The notes: a model not told the origin generated them from the sequence alone. Numbered from the stretch's first letter, positions 18,639-26,996 are shown. The stretch is 64,000 nt of DNA from Desulfovibrio sp. An276 (GCF_002159665.1 NZ_NFJC01000009.1:1-64000), one strand, 5' to 3'. Numbers and translations are program-made.

Positions 18639-19172
18639 TCAGCTTCCCAGCAGGGCGCGCACAGTGGACTCAAGCGTTCCGCCCACCGTGGAGCCCAGGG
18701 TCAGCATGAAGGTCTTGATGTTGAGACAGAGGACGCCGCCAAGTATGTGGGTTGTGGCTGGCCAGAAGGTGCGGGCCCCAAGGGCCGCCTCCTTCAAAAG
18801 CACCAGTCCCTTGACCACCTGATAGGCGCCAACCAGCATGACTATGGTGACTGCCAGGCGTATCATGGGCTCAAGCCCGCCAACGCTTCCAACCGACACC
18901 GAGACCATGTCGGAGGGTGCCGATTCGGCAAAGACCGACATGGTGAGTGCGTCCACGACACTGGTAAAGGAGGCAAGGAGAGCGCCTGTGAGGAAGGCCG
19001 CAAGCTGCGGCAGGGCTGCCCTGTGCCTGTACTCGCCTGTCCGCCTCAAAGAAGCGAGCGCAAGTCCCATAATGGCAAAGCCTGCAAGGACACTCGTTGC
19101 CCGCACAAGGGGGTAGAAGGGCTGAAGGCTCTGGGCGATGTTTGTGCATGCCTCAAGAAAGTCGCTCTCCAA
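18639..19172 (-). CDS. Multi-spanning membrane protein, IcmC/DotE-like
   Basis: This 177-aa protein has about four hydrophobic helices (about 25-40, 53-70, 101-118, and a weaker one near 140-160), with GARTFWPATTHILGGVLCLN near 132-151. The arrangement fits IcmC/DotE and the TraQ-like proteins of IncI plasmids. It begins with TTG at 19172, which is supported by GGGAGG five bases upstream. It is 18 bases ahead of the IcmD-like gene, the same order as icmC-icmD in Legionella. Confidence 0.65.
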   Translation of the reverse strand: MESDFLEACTNIAQSLQPFYPLVRATSVLAGFAIMGLALASLRRTGEYRHRAALPQLAAFLTGALLASFTSVVDALTMSVFAESAPSDMVSVSVGSVGGLEPMIRLAVTIVMLVGAYQVVKGLVLLKEAALGARTFWPATTHILGGVLCLNIKTFMLTLGSTVGGTLESTVRALLGS

Positions 19173-19211
19173 GATGGCCTCCCGAGTTTGTTTGGGGGTA
19201 CAGATGGCAGG

Positions 19212-21521
19212 TTAGCGGCGCCAGAAGAGATCGCCCTTCGAGGTCGCAACCCTGCCCTTTGCGTAGTCGATGTCGACGATTGCGAGATCTTCTATTGTGG
19301 AACCTGCCCGCACCTTCCAGTCTCTGCCAGATGCGTCACGCAGGATGGCAAAGTCCTCGTGCAGGCCCTGCACGCGCCAGTCCGCAGGGCCCCTGCTGGC
19401 CTGTTTCACGGCCCTTGAGACAGTCCTTTCCGAAGTCGACCTGGAAGCTTTCGCAGACTTCTCGGCCCTTGCGGAGCGTGCCTGCCTTGCCTTTCTGGCT
19501 TCCTTCGCCAGAAGGGCTCTTTCAAGGTCCTTTTGCAGGCTCTGTACAGCAGACTGCAGGGTGTTCAGGCCCTCGAGCACCCGGACTGTCCTCTCGTCCA
19601 TGGCACCCAATACACTGTCCAGGGTGGACAGCGAGGTGCGCACAGTATCAAGCTCCATTGCCAGGGCACGCAGTGCATTGAGCGTAGCGTCCCCTGCCGG
19701 GTCTGCCGGGTCTGCCGGGTCTGACTGGTCTGACGGAGCCGGCACCGCAGCCTTTTCCTGTTCTGGAACCTGCCGTATCGTGGCATCCGTGTCAGGAGCG
19801 GAAGCAGACGCGGGAGCAAGGTCGGCTGCTTCCAGGCTCTTTGCTCCGTCTGCAGCCTTCTCTTCCGGCCTGTCTTGCGGGGTATCTGCCGGGGTGGCTG
19901 GCACGCCGGCCTCCTCCTGCGCCTCAAGGCCAAGGCTTTCCAGGATGGCAAGCTCCCTCTGGGTGTCCTTCTCGCTGGCCCTGGTTGCCTGCCTTGCTGG
20001 CTGTAGGCTTGTCTCTGGCCCAGAAAGTGTGCTCCAGAAGTATCCTGCCGCAAGGGCCAGGAACAGGGCCACAAGCCCAAGGAACAGGATGCGGGACCTG
20101 TCCCTGCCATTCCCGCCACTTCCGCCAGGCTCGTTGGCAGAACCGGGTTCGTCGCCAGCCTCGGACGAGACATTGGACGTGACAGCACTCGCCCTTGCCC
20201 GAGCGTCTGCCTGCCAAGCTTCGGCCTTGTCCTGGGAAGCGTCGGACTTGGGGCTTTGGGCTTCGTCCCTTTGCTCTTCAGGGACCTGTTCTTCGGCTCT
20301 CTGGGCACCGAAGAGCCGCTCCTCCGCAGTGGGGGCAAACTGTGCCCTCAAACTTGCTATCTGTCGCACGGCAATCTCCCCTGCCGTGCCATAGCTGGCC
20401 GTTCCCAGAGCGTCCCTCCCGTCGTCAAAGCCGTGCGGGCCGTTGTCGCTGCTCACGGGCTCAGGCTTAGGGTTGTTCCTGGCGAGTTCCTGGAAGTGGG
20501 AGGCAGCATCGGGGATGGCGTAGAGACTGCCATCCTCGCCAACACCAGTCACCGGGCGGGGGATGGGTGGAGCCTCCCTGTCCCTGAAGTCCGTAAACTC
20601 CGGGACTTCCTCCACATACATGTCTTCCTGAGCATTTTCCACTCTGTCAGACAAATCCTCTTCCCTGACGTCGTCCTGCAGTTCTTCGAGAACGCTGTCG
20701 GGAACGCTTGCAGCCCTGCTCTCCAGGGCAGCCCTCCTGGCCGGAACCAGAGGCCTGGGTGCTCTCCTCGGGAAGACCCTTGGTGCAGGCAAAGCGTTCG
20801 GGGCTTGGCCGGCTGATTGTCCGCCTGCCTGGCCCATGGCCTGTACGGAAGGATTGGCAGTTGCGCCCGTCCCTGCCAGGGGCTTTGTGGCAGGCTTTGC
20901 ACCTGTCTTGGCGGCTGTTTTGCAAGCCGCCTTCGAGGCTGCCTTCGACGCAGACGCTGTCTTTGTCGCCTTGGGGGCATGCTTTGGCCTCATGGTAGTG
21001 GCCTTAAGCGCATCCTTGTCCACGTAGAAGAGCGACTTTTGCTCAGCTACTGTCCCAGGCTCGGGTTCAGTTCCTCGCCCTGTCTTCCGCCTGCTACTAC
21101 GCCCAGCTTCCTTGCCTTCCTGCGCAGTCTCTTGCGCAGCTTCTTCGGAAGCCCGCCCTGAAAGGACATGCTGTAGCTGTTCTTCTTCCCCGCTGCCCTG
21201 CTCTGGCAGGGCGTGCAGGATTGCGTCGCCTGCCCCTGCGCTCCAAGGGGCGATGGCTCTTGCACCACTACCAGATCCTGTGCCGGAACCTCCTTCGTAT
21301 TCTGCGTCTGTACCTGCGTTCCAGTCGGATCCGGACTCGGCGTTTCGCATGCGGCAGGGTCTGAGGGGTGTTCTGGCGCATCCTGCCCCCTGTTCCGTCC
21401 CGAAAAAAGCGTCTGCCAAAGATGTTTCAATGCTCCCTGCATTGATTCCTCCGTATATCGCATCCGAATGAGGCAATGCTTGCCTCATTCCGGCTTGGGT
21501 TCGAGTGTTTGTGGTATGCAT
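19212..21521 (-). CDS. dotF: DotF/IcmG (TraP)-like protein with long low-complexity N-terminus
   Basis: The ATG at 21521 follows AAGGAGC and gives 769 aa. Residues 1-475 are low-complexity (Ala, Glu, Pro, Lys rich, with a Lys/Ala block near 240-270). One transmembrane helix at about 477-497 (ILFLGLVALFLALAAGYFW) follows, then a Pro/Asp stretch with DPADPADPAG, a coiled-coil (about 620-690), and a conserved-looking end (WRVQGLHEDFAILRDASGRD, GDLFWRR). DotF/IcmG has this topology and sits between dotG and icmC as here, but is about 270 aa, so the N-terminus is greatly expanded. DotF assignment rests on topology, C-terminus and gene order. Confidence 0.65.
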   Translation of the reverse strand: MHTTNTRTQAGMRQALPHSDAIYGGINAGSIETSLADAFFGTEQGAGCARTPLRPCRMRNAESGSDWNAGTDAEYEGGSGTGSGSGARAIAPWSAGAGDAILHALPEQGSGEEEQLQHVLSGRASEEAAQETAQEGKEAGRSSRRKTGRGTEPEPGTVAEQKSLFYVDKDALKATTMRPKHAPKATKTASASKAASKAACKTAAKTGAKPATKPLAGTGATANPSVQAMGQAGGQSAGQAPNALPAPRVFPRRAPRPLVPARRAALESRAASVPDSVLEELQDDVREEDLSDRVENAQEDMYVEEVPEFTDFRDREAPPIPRPVTGVGEDGSLYAIPDAASHFQELARNNPKPEPVSSDNGPHGFDDGRDALGTASYGTAGEIAVRQIASLRAQFAPTAEERLFGAQRAEEQVPEEQRDEAQSPKSDASQDKAEAWQADARARASAVTSNVSSEAGDEPGSANEPGGSGGNGRDRSRILFLGLVALFLALAAGYFWSTLSGPETSLQPARQATRASEKDTQRELAILESLGLEAQEEAGVPATPADTPQDRPEEKAADGAKSLEAADLAPASASAPDTDATIRQVPEQEKAAVPAPSDQSDPADPADPAGDATLNALRALAMELDTVRTSLSTLDSVLGAMDERTVRVLEGLNTLQSAVQSLQKDLERALLAKEARKARQARSARAEKSAKASRSTSERTVSRAVKQASRGPADWRVQGLHEDFAILRDASGRDWKVRAGSTIEDLAIVDIDYAKGRVATSKGDLFWRR

Positions 21522-21651
21522 GAATGCTCCTTGTTGTAGCGTGTCAGCCTCAAAATGGCCTGATAGCGGCCTTGTAGCCGCCAGATGCTTGAGCCTGACG
21601 TTTTGGTGAAAGTTCCAGGGGCAAACCTTCTCCTTGCATTTCCCCTTGCAG

Positions 21652-23088
21652 CTACCTTTGCAGGGGGAAAGCCCTGGCACCACCACTGAACGTTCTCACG
21701 AGGGTGCCTGCAGGAGGGTTTTGGGCGGATGCATTTTGTCCATGGCTTCCCCTGGCCCTTGCCTGTTCCTCGGCTATTTCCCCGGCAATGCCTGCACCAG
21801 TTTCTGTGACCTTTCGAACAACCCCTGGCGTTACTGTCCTGCTTCCTGTTCTTGGCAGGCGCAGGAGCAAAACGCCCATGGCTGTTCCGGATTCGAGGGT
21901 GACGGTAGGAGCCCTGCCAAAGCCGCGGTCGAGCGCGTTGGCAGCCCTCTCGCCTGCCTTGCCTGCGGCTATCCACATCTCCTCGCCAAGGCTGTAGTCG
22001 GGAACGGACCAGCCTGAGCCATAGATGGTGGTGTGTGCCGAGGTTCCGGACCTCTCCACTGCCTCGCCGAAGCCTTCGAGAAAGCTTGCGGCCACAAGCC
22101 CGCCCCAGCGCTCAAGCACATGGTTGTCCACGTCCGTGCGCACTGCAGTCCTGTCCGTCGCAGGGTCAATGGCAAAGCCGGCTATGTCGTGTACGCTCCC
22201 GTCCTGGGCGGCCAGTTCGCTGAACCGCAAAACCAGATGCTCGTTCAGTCTCTGGAAGGATCCGACCACCCTGGCACCCCTGTAGGGACCACTCACCACC
22301 TCCACCATGGCAGGTCCTGGTGCGTCACTGTCCAGTGTCACCCTGTTCACGCATTGCAGGATGTCGCCAACCTTGAGGCCGGGAAGGCCGCTTGGGCTTC
22401 CCTCTTCCTCAACCTTTGCCACCCTTTTCGGGGCAGGCTCGTTCAGGACAAGGGCAAGCTGTACCTGGGGCTCGCGGGTCTTGATGCCCGCAAGGTAGGC
22501 ACGCATGGGGGCTGTCCTGTCTTGCTCATGCCTTGCTGAACGAGCGTTGGTCTCGCGTGAGACACGCTGGGGCCGTAGTGTTTGTTGCGGTTGTGGGCGT
22601 GGTTGTGGTTGATCCCTAGCCGCCTGTGGCTCATCCGAGGGCTTTGGCTTCTCCCTCGGCTCCGGTGCGGGGACAGGCACTGGCACCGGGTTTTTGCGCA
22701 CGTCCGCAGCTGGCGCCACGAAGCTTTCGCCCTTTTCAAGGGCCTCTCTTGCCTTGTCCTCGCTGTAGCGTGCCAGGTTTTTTCTGTACTCCTGCGAGGT
22801 CTGTGTCTCGACCCTGTTCGTTCGCGCAGCCTCCGGGGCCATGGCGCCTACGCGCACCTCACCCTCTTCACTGGCAGAACAGCTTTTCAAGGAAAGCGCC
22901 ACAAAGCCCACCATGCCTATGAGGACAAGCCAGGGCAGAAGCCTGAGCCAAAGCCCACGCCGCTCATAGCCTGCCTGGAGGACCAGGGGCTCCGCCTTGT
23001 CGTCAGGGGTATCTGTAGCCCCTGCACCCGTATTTGTGTCCCGCATGTTTTGGGCCTGCAGTGTCCTTCCTGCATATCTTTCGGTCAC
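21652..23088 (-). CDS. dotG: Type IVB core channel protein, DotG/IcmE (TraO) family
   Basis: This 478-aa protein starts with GTG at 23088 behind GGGAGG; an ATG at 23046 is an alternative without a ribosome site. It has a transmembrane helix at about 49-68, a Pro-rich stretch (about 130-180), and a C-terminal VirB10/TrbI-like domain from about 260. Features include GPYRGARVVGSFQR, NRVTLDSDAPGPA and SLGEEMWIAAG. DotG/IcmE and TraO form the inner channel that links the inner and outer membranes. It lies directly after dotH, as in other type IVB clusters. Legionella DotG is about 1048 aa with repeats; this one is short, like TraO. Confidence 0.85.
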   Translation of the reverse strand: MTERYAGRTLQAQNMRDTNTGAGATDTPDDKAEPLVLQAGYERRGLWLRLLPWLVLIGMVGFVALSLKSCSASEEGEVRVGAMAPEAARTNRVETQTSQEYRKNLARYSEDKAREALEKGESFVAPAADVRKNPVPVPVPAPEPREKPKPSDEPQAARDQPQPRPQPQQTLRPQRVSRETNARSARHEQDRTAPMRAYLAGIKTREPQVQLALVLNEPAPKRVAKVEEEGSPSGLPGLKVGDILQCVNRVTLDSDAPGPAMVEVVSGPYRGARVVGSFQRLNEHLVLRFSELAAQDGSVHDIAGFAIDPATDRTAVRTDVDNHVLERWGGLVAASFLEGFGEAVERSGTSAHTTIYGSGWSVPDYSLGEEMWIAAGKAGERAANALDRGFGRAPTVTLESGTAMGVLLLRLPRTGSRTVTPGVVRKVTETGAGIAGEIAEEQARARGSHGQNASAQNPPAGTLVRTFSGGARAFPLQR

Positions 23089-23181
23089 TTGCGTGCAACA
23101 CCTCCCGCACGTTGCCTGTTGTATTTTGTCGGCCCAATGCCGTTTCCTGTCTTGCTGCCCTTTTGCAAGGCCCTTGCCAGA

Positions 23182-24318
23182 CTATTGGTCTGCCCCGTAG
23201 GCAAGGCCCTTAACAAGATGGCTTTTTCTCTTCCCCTCCCTCGAGAACACAAGGGAGAGAGTCCTTGGCATGACATAGAGGATATGGCCTTCCATGGCAG
23301 CACTGGCAGTCCAGGCAGGCCACACAGCCTGAAAGATTGAGCGCACATAGAGCATGCCCTTGTACTCCCACACCTCTATGCCGCCGTCCGCTGGCTCAAG
23401 CCCAAGCCTCTTTGCCCCTGCAGGGGCTATGCCGTGCACAAAGGCAAGAAGCTCGTCGCTCACCCCGCTCTCCTCTGGCCCGAGTGGCAGAGTACGGGCG
23501 TTGGGGCCGCTTCTGCCAATGCGAAAAACCGTCAAAGCATCGCTTGTGCGCCCCTTCGAGCGTACGCTCTCGGTCACAAGGTGCAGCACAATGGGGTAGT
23601 CGGCACCCTCCAGGGTGAGGACAAGGTTGGAGGATGCGTGATTGGTCAGGGGTACTATGTTCACGATGTGGGAGTGAACGTTCTCAACCGCCCTACGCTC
23701 CTTCGATGCGGCGTTTCCTGTCACTGGCACCTGCCCCACCTTCGGTTGGGTCAGGGCAAAGGCTCCCGGATCCCCCAGAATGACAGAGAGCACAGGCCAG
23801 GGTGCGCCGGTTACGTCCTGAAAGAGCAAGGTGGAGGAATAGCCCCTTGTGAGGCGCACAAGGGTGGGCTCATTCCTGACCCCCGCCTCAAGGACACGGG
23901 TGCGGTTGCGCATGCTGGCAGGCCCAGGCTCTGTTGCCCCCTCAAGGGCGTCCCTGGCCTCGAGAAAGCGTTCCACATCCTTTGGGGCCACGGGAAGAAG
24001 TGCCTCAAGGCTCTCCTCGAAAAGGCGCTCCCTCTCTGCCTGTTTTTCAGCCTGATTGCCCCCTTGCGGGGGAGCCCCCTGCATTGCGTCTGAAGGCCTT
24101 CCCTGCGAGAGACTTCCCTCCCCGAGCACCACGGTTCCGGGGTCGGACTGCCCGGCCCTTGCCGGATGTGGCGCAGGGGACTCGGGGGCAAGGGGTGCCG
24201 CAATCGTGGGCCCTTGCGACACCCCCAAAAGAAGGACAAGCACGGCAAGGATACGGGGAAAAGCCGAGCTCAACTCCTGCAGGGCATGCCTTTTCCTTTG
24301 GCCACCTGGCAGACTCAT
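23182..24318 (-). CDS. dotH: Type IVB outer-membrane core protein, DotH/IcmK (TraN) family
   Basis: This 378-aa protein starts at ATG 24318; a TTG at 24333 is possible. It has a basic N-terminus with a signal-like helix (AVLVLLLGVSQG), a helical linker, and a beta-rich C-terminal domain. That domain includes VTGAPWPVLSVILGDP, HIVNIVPLTNHASSNLVLTL and VWEYKGMLYVRSIFQAVWP. This is the pattern of DotH/IcmK and TraN, the outer-membrane ring of the type IVB core. It is the first gene of the eight-gene operon, and the intergenic region upstream carries repeated sites. Confidence 0.85.
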   Translation of the reverse strand: MSLPGGQRKRHALQELSSAFPRILAVLVLLLGVSQGPTIAAPLAPESPAPHPARAGQSDPGTVVLGEGSLSQGRPSDAMQGAPPQGGNQAEKQAERERLFEESLEALLPVAPKDVERFLEARDALEGATEPGPASMRNRTRVLEAGVRNEPTLVRLTRGYSSTLLFQDVTGAPWPVLSVILGDPGAFALTQPKVGQVPVTGNAASKERRAVENVHSHIVNIVPLTNHASSNLVLTLEGADYPIVLHLVTESVRSKGRTSDALTVFRIGRSGPNARTLPLGPEESGVSDELLAFVHGIAPAGAKRLGLEPADGGIEVWEYKGMLYVRSIFQAVWPAWTASAAMEGHILYVMPRTLSLVFSREGKRKSHLVKGLAYGADQ

Positions 24319-24349
24319 GCTTTTCAAAAGCAAAGCCCTCTAGTTTCAA

Positions 24350-24430
24350 CATACTGTAATCATTAACAAATCCGACCAGTCCGCAGACCTTTGTATGGAC
24401 AAACCCTCCAAATGTATGGACTACAGTATG
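24350..24430. promoter_or_regulatory. Repeat cluster in divergent intergenic region, possible operators
   Basis: CATACTGTA (24350-24358) and its exact reverse complement TACAGTATG (24422-24430) frame two direct copies of TGTATGGAC (24392-24400 and 24413-24421), spaced 21 bases, about two helix turns. The region is AT-rich and separates the minus-strand T4SS operon from the plus-strand phage genes. It is a likely binding site for a regulator of one or both, by inference only. Confidence 0.45.
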
Positions 24431-24538
24431 CAAACCCCGAAAAATATCTGAATCTATCTCAAAACCAAGTAAAATACCATTAAAATACCTAAAATTGTCC
24501 GAATTTCAGGAATTGCATGCCATACAGTCAGGACTAAC

Positions 24539-25024
24539 ATGGAATTTTATCACATCGAACCACAAATTGGATTCACTCACGTGTTGAAGGCATACACGGA
24601 TGTCGACCACTTTATCGAGCTTCAGTTAATGCTCAATCACACTCCGTTGGACTGTTCGGCAGCCATTGGCGTTTCGGCTATCGCTGATAAGTACAAGCTG
24701 GAGCCCGAAGCCTTCGACCTGTCCCAGATGGACAAGGGCGTTCTGAAGATAAATTTCAAGGGCATTCCTGTCGGCGGATACCGGGTGCCTATTACCGTCG
24801 CTTTTCCCGACAGGACGATTGTGTTCGGGAGCGTTACTGTGTTCGTGTCTGATACCACTCGCAGCGACGACATCGCTGTCTTCCACCAGTATCCGGATAC
24901 TGAGGAAGAGACAATCGAGTGGAAGGCGTCTCAGGGAATCGTAGACGATGAAACCGAGGATGACGGTACGGTTGTTACGCCTGTGCTGGTGCAGCTGAAT
25001 GTGAAAGATTACGTGAAGGAATAA
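24539..25024 (+). CDS. Hypothetical beta-rich protein, first phage-side gene
   Basis: A 161-aa protein that I do not recognise. It is predicted to be beta-rich with alternating hydrophobics (GYRVPITVAFPDRTIVFGS, VTVFVSD), like an Ig-type or baseplate-upper-protein fold, and has an acidic linker (DDETEDDG) before the C-terminus. No signal peptide or membrane segment. AGGACTAAC precedes the ATG. It is the first plus-strand gene after the strand switch and may mark the left end of the phage. Its style resembles the broken gene at 26476. Confidence 0.6.
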   Translation: MEFYHIEPQIGFTHVLKAYTDVDHFIELQLMLNHTPLDCSAAIGVSAIADKYKLEPEAFDLSQMDKGVLKINFKGIPVGGYRVPITVAFPDRTIVFGSVTVFVSDTTRSDDIAVFHQYPDTEEETIEWKASQGIVDDETEDDGTVVTPVLVQLNVKDYVKE

Positions 25025-25079
25025 GGTGGGAGGTCGCGCTGAAATGTGGAATTGGTTAGATACGCCGAAGGAGCGAACT

Positions 25080-25583
25080 ATGGAAATAGCTATCGGCGTA
25101 GCCAACACATTCGTACAGCTGGGAATTGACCACGGGAACCCAGTAGACAGGTGGAAATTGCAAATATTGATGCTTGTCGCGCATGGTTGGTATCTCGCTA
25201 CCAATAATGAACCATTGGTTGATGAAAACTTCGTTGCTGAGAGTAAGGGACCAATTATACGCTCTGTTCACTCGCGTTTTCGTAAATTTGGTGATGGTCC
25301 TATTACCAGCGTGTATGCAACAAGTGTCATAGACCGTGATGATAACATTAAAAAAGTCGTTCTTTATGTTGATAGTAAAGGTGATGATGCCGGTAGCGTT
25401 ATAAGATCAGTATGGTCTAAGTACGGAAGTGAGACGTATCAAGATTTATATGATCATATGATTTCCGTAGAAACGTTTCCTTGGACATATGTATGGCAAC
25501 AACAAAGTAACTACGGAAAAGAAAATACATATATATCAGATAAACTTATAGAAGAATTCTTTCAACCAATGGTGCAGAAATGA
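25080..25583 (+). CDS. Panacea-domain (DUF4065, SocA-like) antitoxin
   Basis: From the ATG at 25080 (AAGGAG six bases upstream) the 167-aa product begins directly in the Panacea domain. Features are VANTFVQLGIDHGNPVDRWK, LQILMLVAHGWYLA, and ESKGPIIRSVHSRFRKFGDG. A start at 25044, also with a good ribosome site, would add 12 residues. Panacea domains serve as antitoxins for many unrelated toxins, and also occur in phage regulators such as GepA and SocA. The next gene overlaps it by four bases (ATGA), which suggests translational coupling of an antitoxin-toxin pair. Confidence 0.8.
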   Translation: MEIAIGVANTFVQLGIDHGNPVDRWKLQILMLVAHGWYLATNNEPLVDENFVAESKGPIIRSVHSRFRKFGDGPITSVYATSVIDRDDNIKKVVLYVDSKGDDAGSVIRSVWSKYGSETYQDLYDHMISVETFPWTYVWQQQSNYGKENTYISDKLIEEFFQPMVQK

Positions 25584-25903
25584 TAAACAAATCTCTAGGA
25601 GGACTGACCTATTGGTTCAAGGATACAGAACGAAAGCAGTTTGATAAAAACGAGGAGTTAGTCAATGAATTTATAGAAGAAAGTAAGCAGCGTAGAATGC
25701 TCAGGGAACTCTTTTCCGAGAGGATTTTCTGGTTTGCTGTAGCATGGGCTGGGTTCCTTGTTGCTGTACTTCTTATGGAAGCGTTTAACTGGCACTTATT
25801 CCATTTGGATTATCGAGTTCTTGTAGCACTGATTGCGGGTACAAGTGTAGGTATAATTGGCCTGCTGGCAGCAGTAGTAAAGTACATATTCCCAGAGAAG
25901 TAA
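25580..25903 (+). CDS. Small two-helix membrane protein, candidate toxin paired with Panacea gene
   Basis: A 107-aa protein with a basic, charged N-terminal region (about 1-45) and two transmembrane helices (about 48-69 and 79-104), ending KYIFPEK. I know no named family for it. It starts on an ATGA overlap with the Panacea gene. Membrane-acting toxins are one of the known partner classes of Panacea antitoxins, so a toxin role is a reasonable inference, not proven. An alternative is a superinfection-exclusion membrane protein. Confidence 0.65.
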   Translation: MINKSLGGLTYWFKDTERKQFDKNEELVNEFIEESKQRRMLRELFSERIFWFAVAWAGFLVAVLLMEAFNWHLFHLDYRVLVALIAGTSVGIIGLLAAVVKYIFPEK

Positions 25904-26469
25904 TGCCACTACAAAATTCTAAACAATATACAGTCTACTCCCACACCGACCCTGAGACCGGCCTTAAGTACATAGGCATAACGTCGCAAAACCCGGAACG
26001 ACGCTGGCAGAAAGGCTTGGGCTACATAAAGAACAAAGAGTTTTACGGTCTCATCAAGAAGCGTGGGTGGGACAACCTGAAGCACAAGATATTGAAGGAT
26101 GGCCTGGATGGTCCTGCCGCTTTGGAAATGGAGCAGCGGCTGATTAAGCGCTACCATCTGCAGGACAGGAACAGGGGCATCAACATGCGTGCCGGTGGTT
26201 TTAGCAACGCGCCGTCCGATGACATTAAGAAACGCATTGCCAAAACGCTTATGGGCCACGAAGTGTCCGAAGAAACCCGTTCCCGTATCCGTGACGCCAT
26301 CCCATCTCGTGGCGTGTACCAGCTCTCCCCCGAAGGAAAGCGTCTGAAAAAGTTCCGCAGTTTATCCGACGCGGCCAGGGCTGTCAGCGGACTGAAACCA
26401 AACATCTGGGCCGTGGCTAACGGGCTGAGGAGGTCCTATAAGGGCTACGGCTGGGAATATGAGAGATAA
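25903..26469 (+). CDS. GIY-YIG homing-endonuclease-like protein
   Basis: This 188-aa protein has an N-terminal GIY-YIG nuclease domain: YTVYSHTD (9-16), KYIGITS (22-28), the catalytic-type Arg in PERRW, and a Glu in LEMEQRLI (about 77). A central DNA-binding repeat (IKKRIAKTLMGHEVSEETR) resembles NUMOD3. The end has an IENR/NUMOD1-like domain (VYQLSPEGK, SLSDAARAVSG, YKGYGWEYE). This layout is typical of free-standing phage homing endonucleases. Its ATG shares one base with the preceding stop codon (TAATG). Confidence 0.85.
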   Translation: MPLQNSKQYTVYSHTDPETGLKYIGITSQNPERRWQKGLGYIKNKEFYGLIKKRGWDNLKHKILKDGLDGPAALEMEQRLIKRYHLQDRNRGINMRAGGFSNAPSDDIKKRIAKTLMGHEVSEETRSRIRDAIPSRGVYQLSPEGKRLKKFRSLSDAARAVSGLKPNIWAVANGLRRSYKGYGWEYER

Positions 26470-26475
26470 GCAGTT

Positions 26476-26922
26476 ATGACAATGTTATTAAAGAGTTATT
26501 GCACCCCCCCCCCTCAAGTAGATGTGCTAGACCCAGCATTTGTAGTTTCTAAAACACGTCTTTGGCTTACCTATCAGAGCTACACAGGAACTACAGTATC
26601 CATACCAAGTACTCCGATTATTGATACACTGGATAAGGAGTACACTCTAGGTACAAGTTCTATATAGCTTCAAATACAAAAAGACAGCGGCGGTTGGAAC
26701 CTTTCCTATCTGTTTATAAACATCAGTATTCTACCAGAACCAACAGCAATTATATATCCTACAGTTTCGCTTCAGTTTGACGCGGACAGTAGAGATGTTA
26801 CAAAGCAGTTTGACATGGGTGAATACTACTTTAATGTGCGTATAGATACAGGGACGCGGATGAGTTCTAATCCATTATATCTGTCTGTTTATCCACCGGT
26901 TGTGTATATTACCAAGAAGTAA
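26476..26922 (+). pseudogene. Beta-rich phage gene interrupted by an in-frame TAG
   Basis: The frame opens at ATG 26476, passes through a C10 tract (26504-26513), and meets TAG at 26665-26667. The same frame then continues for 84 codons with normal phage composition (for example GGWNLSYLFINISILP, YPTVSLQFDADSRDV, YLSVYPPVVYITKK) to TAA at 26920. The two parts look like one beta-rich protein of about 148 residues. It is either a nonsense mutant or a readthrough product (TAG followed by C). TAG is a normal stop elsewhere in this phage. I do not recognise the family. Confidence 0.65.
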
Positions 26923-26933
26923 CATCCTGCCAT

Positions 26934-26996
26934 AACCGGAAATATTTTGCATTTTACCATACTCTAACAGGCAAAATATTTCCGGTTAAAATTTTT
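26934..26996 (+). terminator. Strong Rho-independent terminator
   Basis: AACCGGAAATATTTTGC (26934-26950) pairs perfectly over 17 bases with GCAAAATATTTCCGGTT (26971-26987), then AAAATTTTTT. It closes the accessory block 24.5-26.9 kb and separates it from the spanin and head genes. Confidence 0.85.

Noticed and set aside
17679..19418. 579-aa plus-strand open frame
   Set aside because: Crosses three minus-strand type IVB genes that each have their own ribosome sites; composition is not protein-like.
19699..19727. Three tandem 9-bp units as a CRISPR or regulatory repeat
   Set aside because: They are coding repeats (Asp-Pro-Ala) inside the DotF-like gene, without spacers.
19270..20394. 374-aa plus-strand Ser/Ala-rich open frame
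   Set aside because: Reverse of the low-complexity part of the DotF-like gene.
26665..26667. TAG stop-codon reassignment in the phage
   Set aside because: Other well-supported genes here end at TAG (for example at 36317 and 59704), so TAG is a normal stop.
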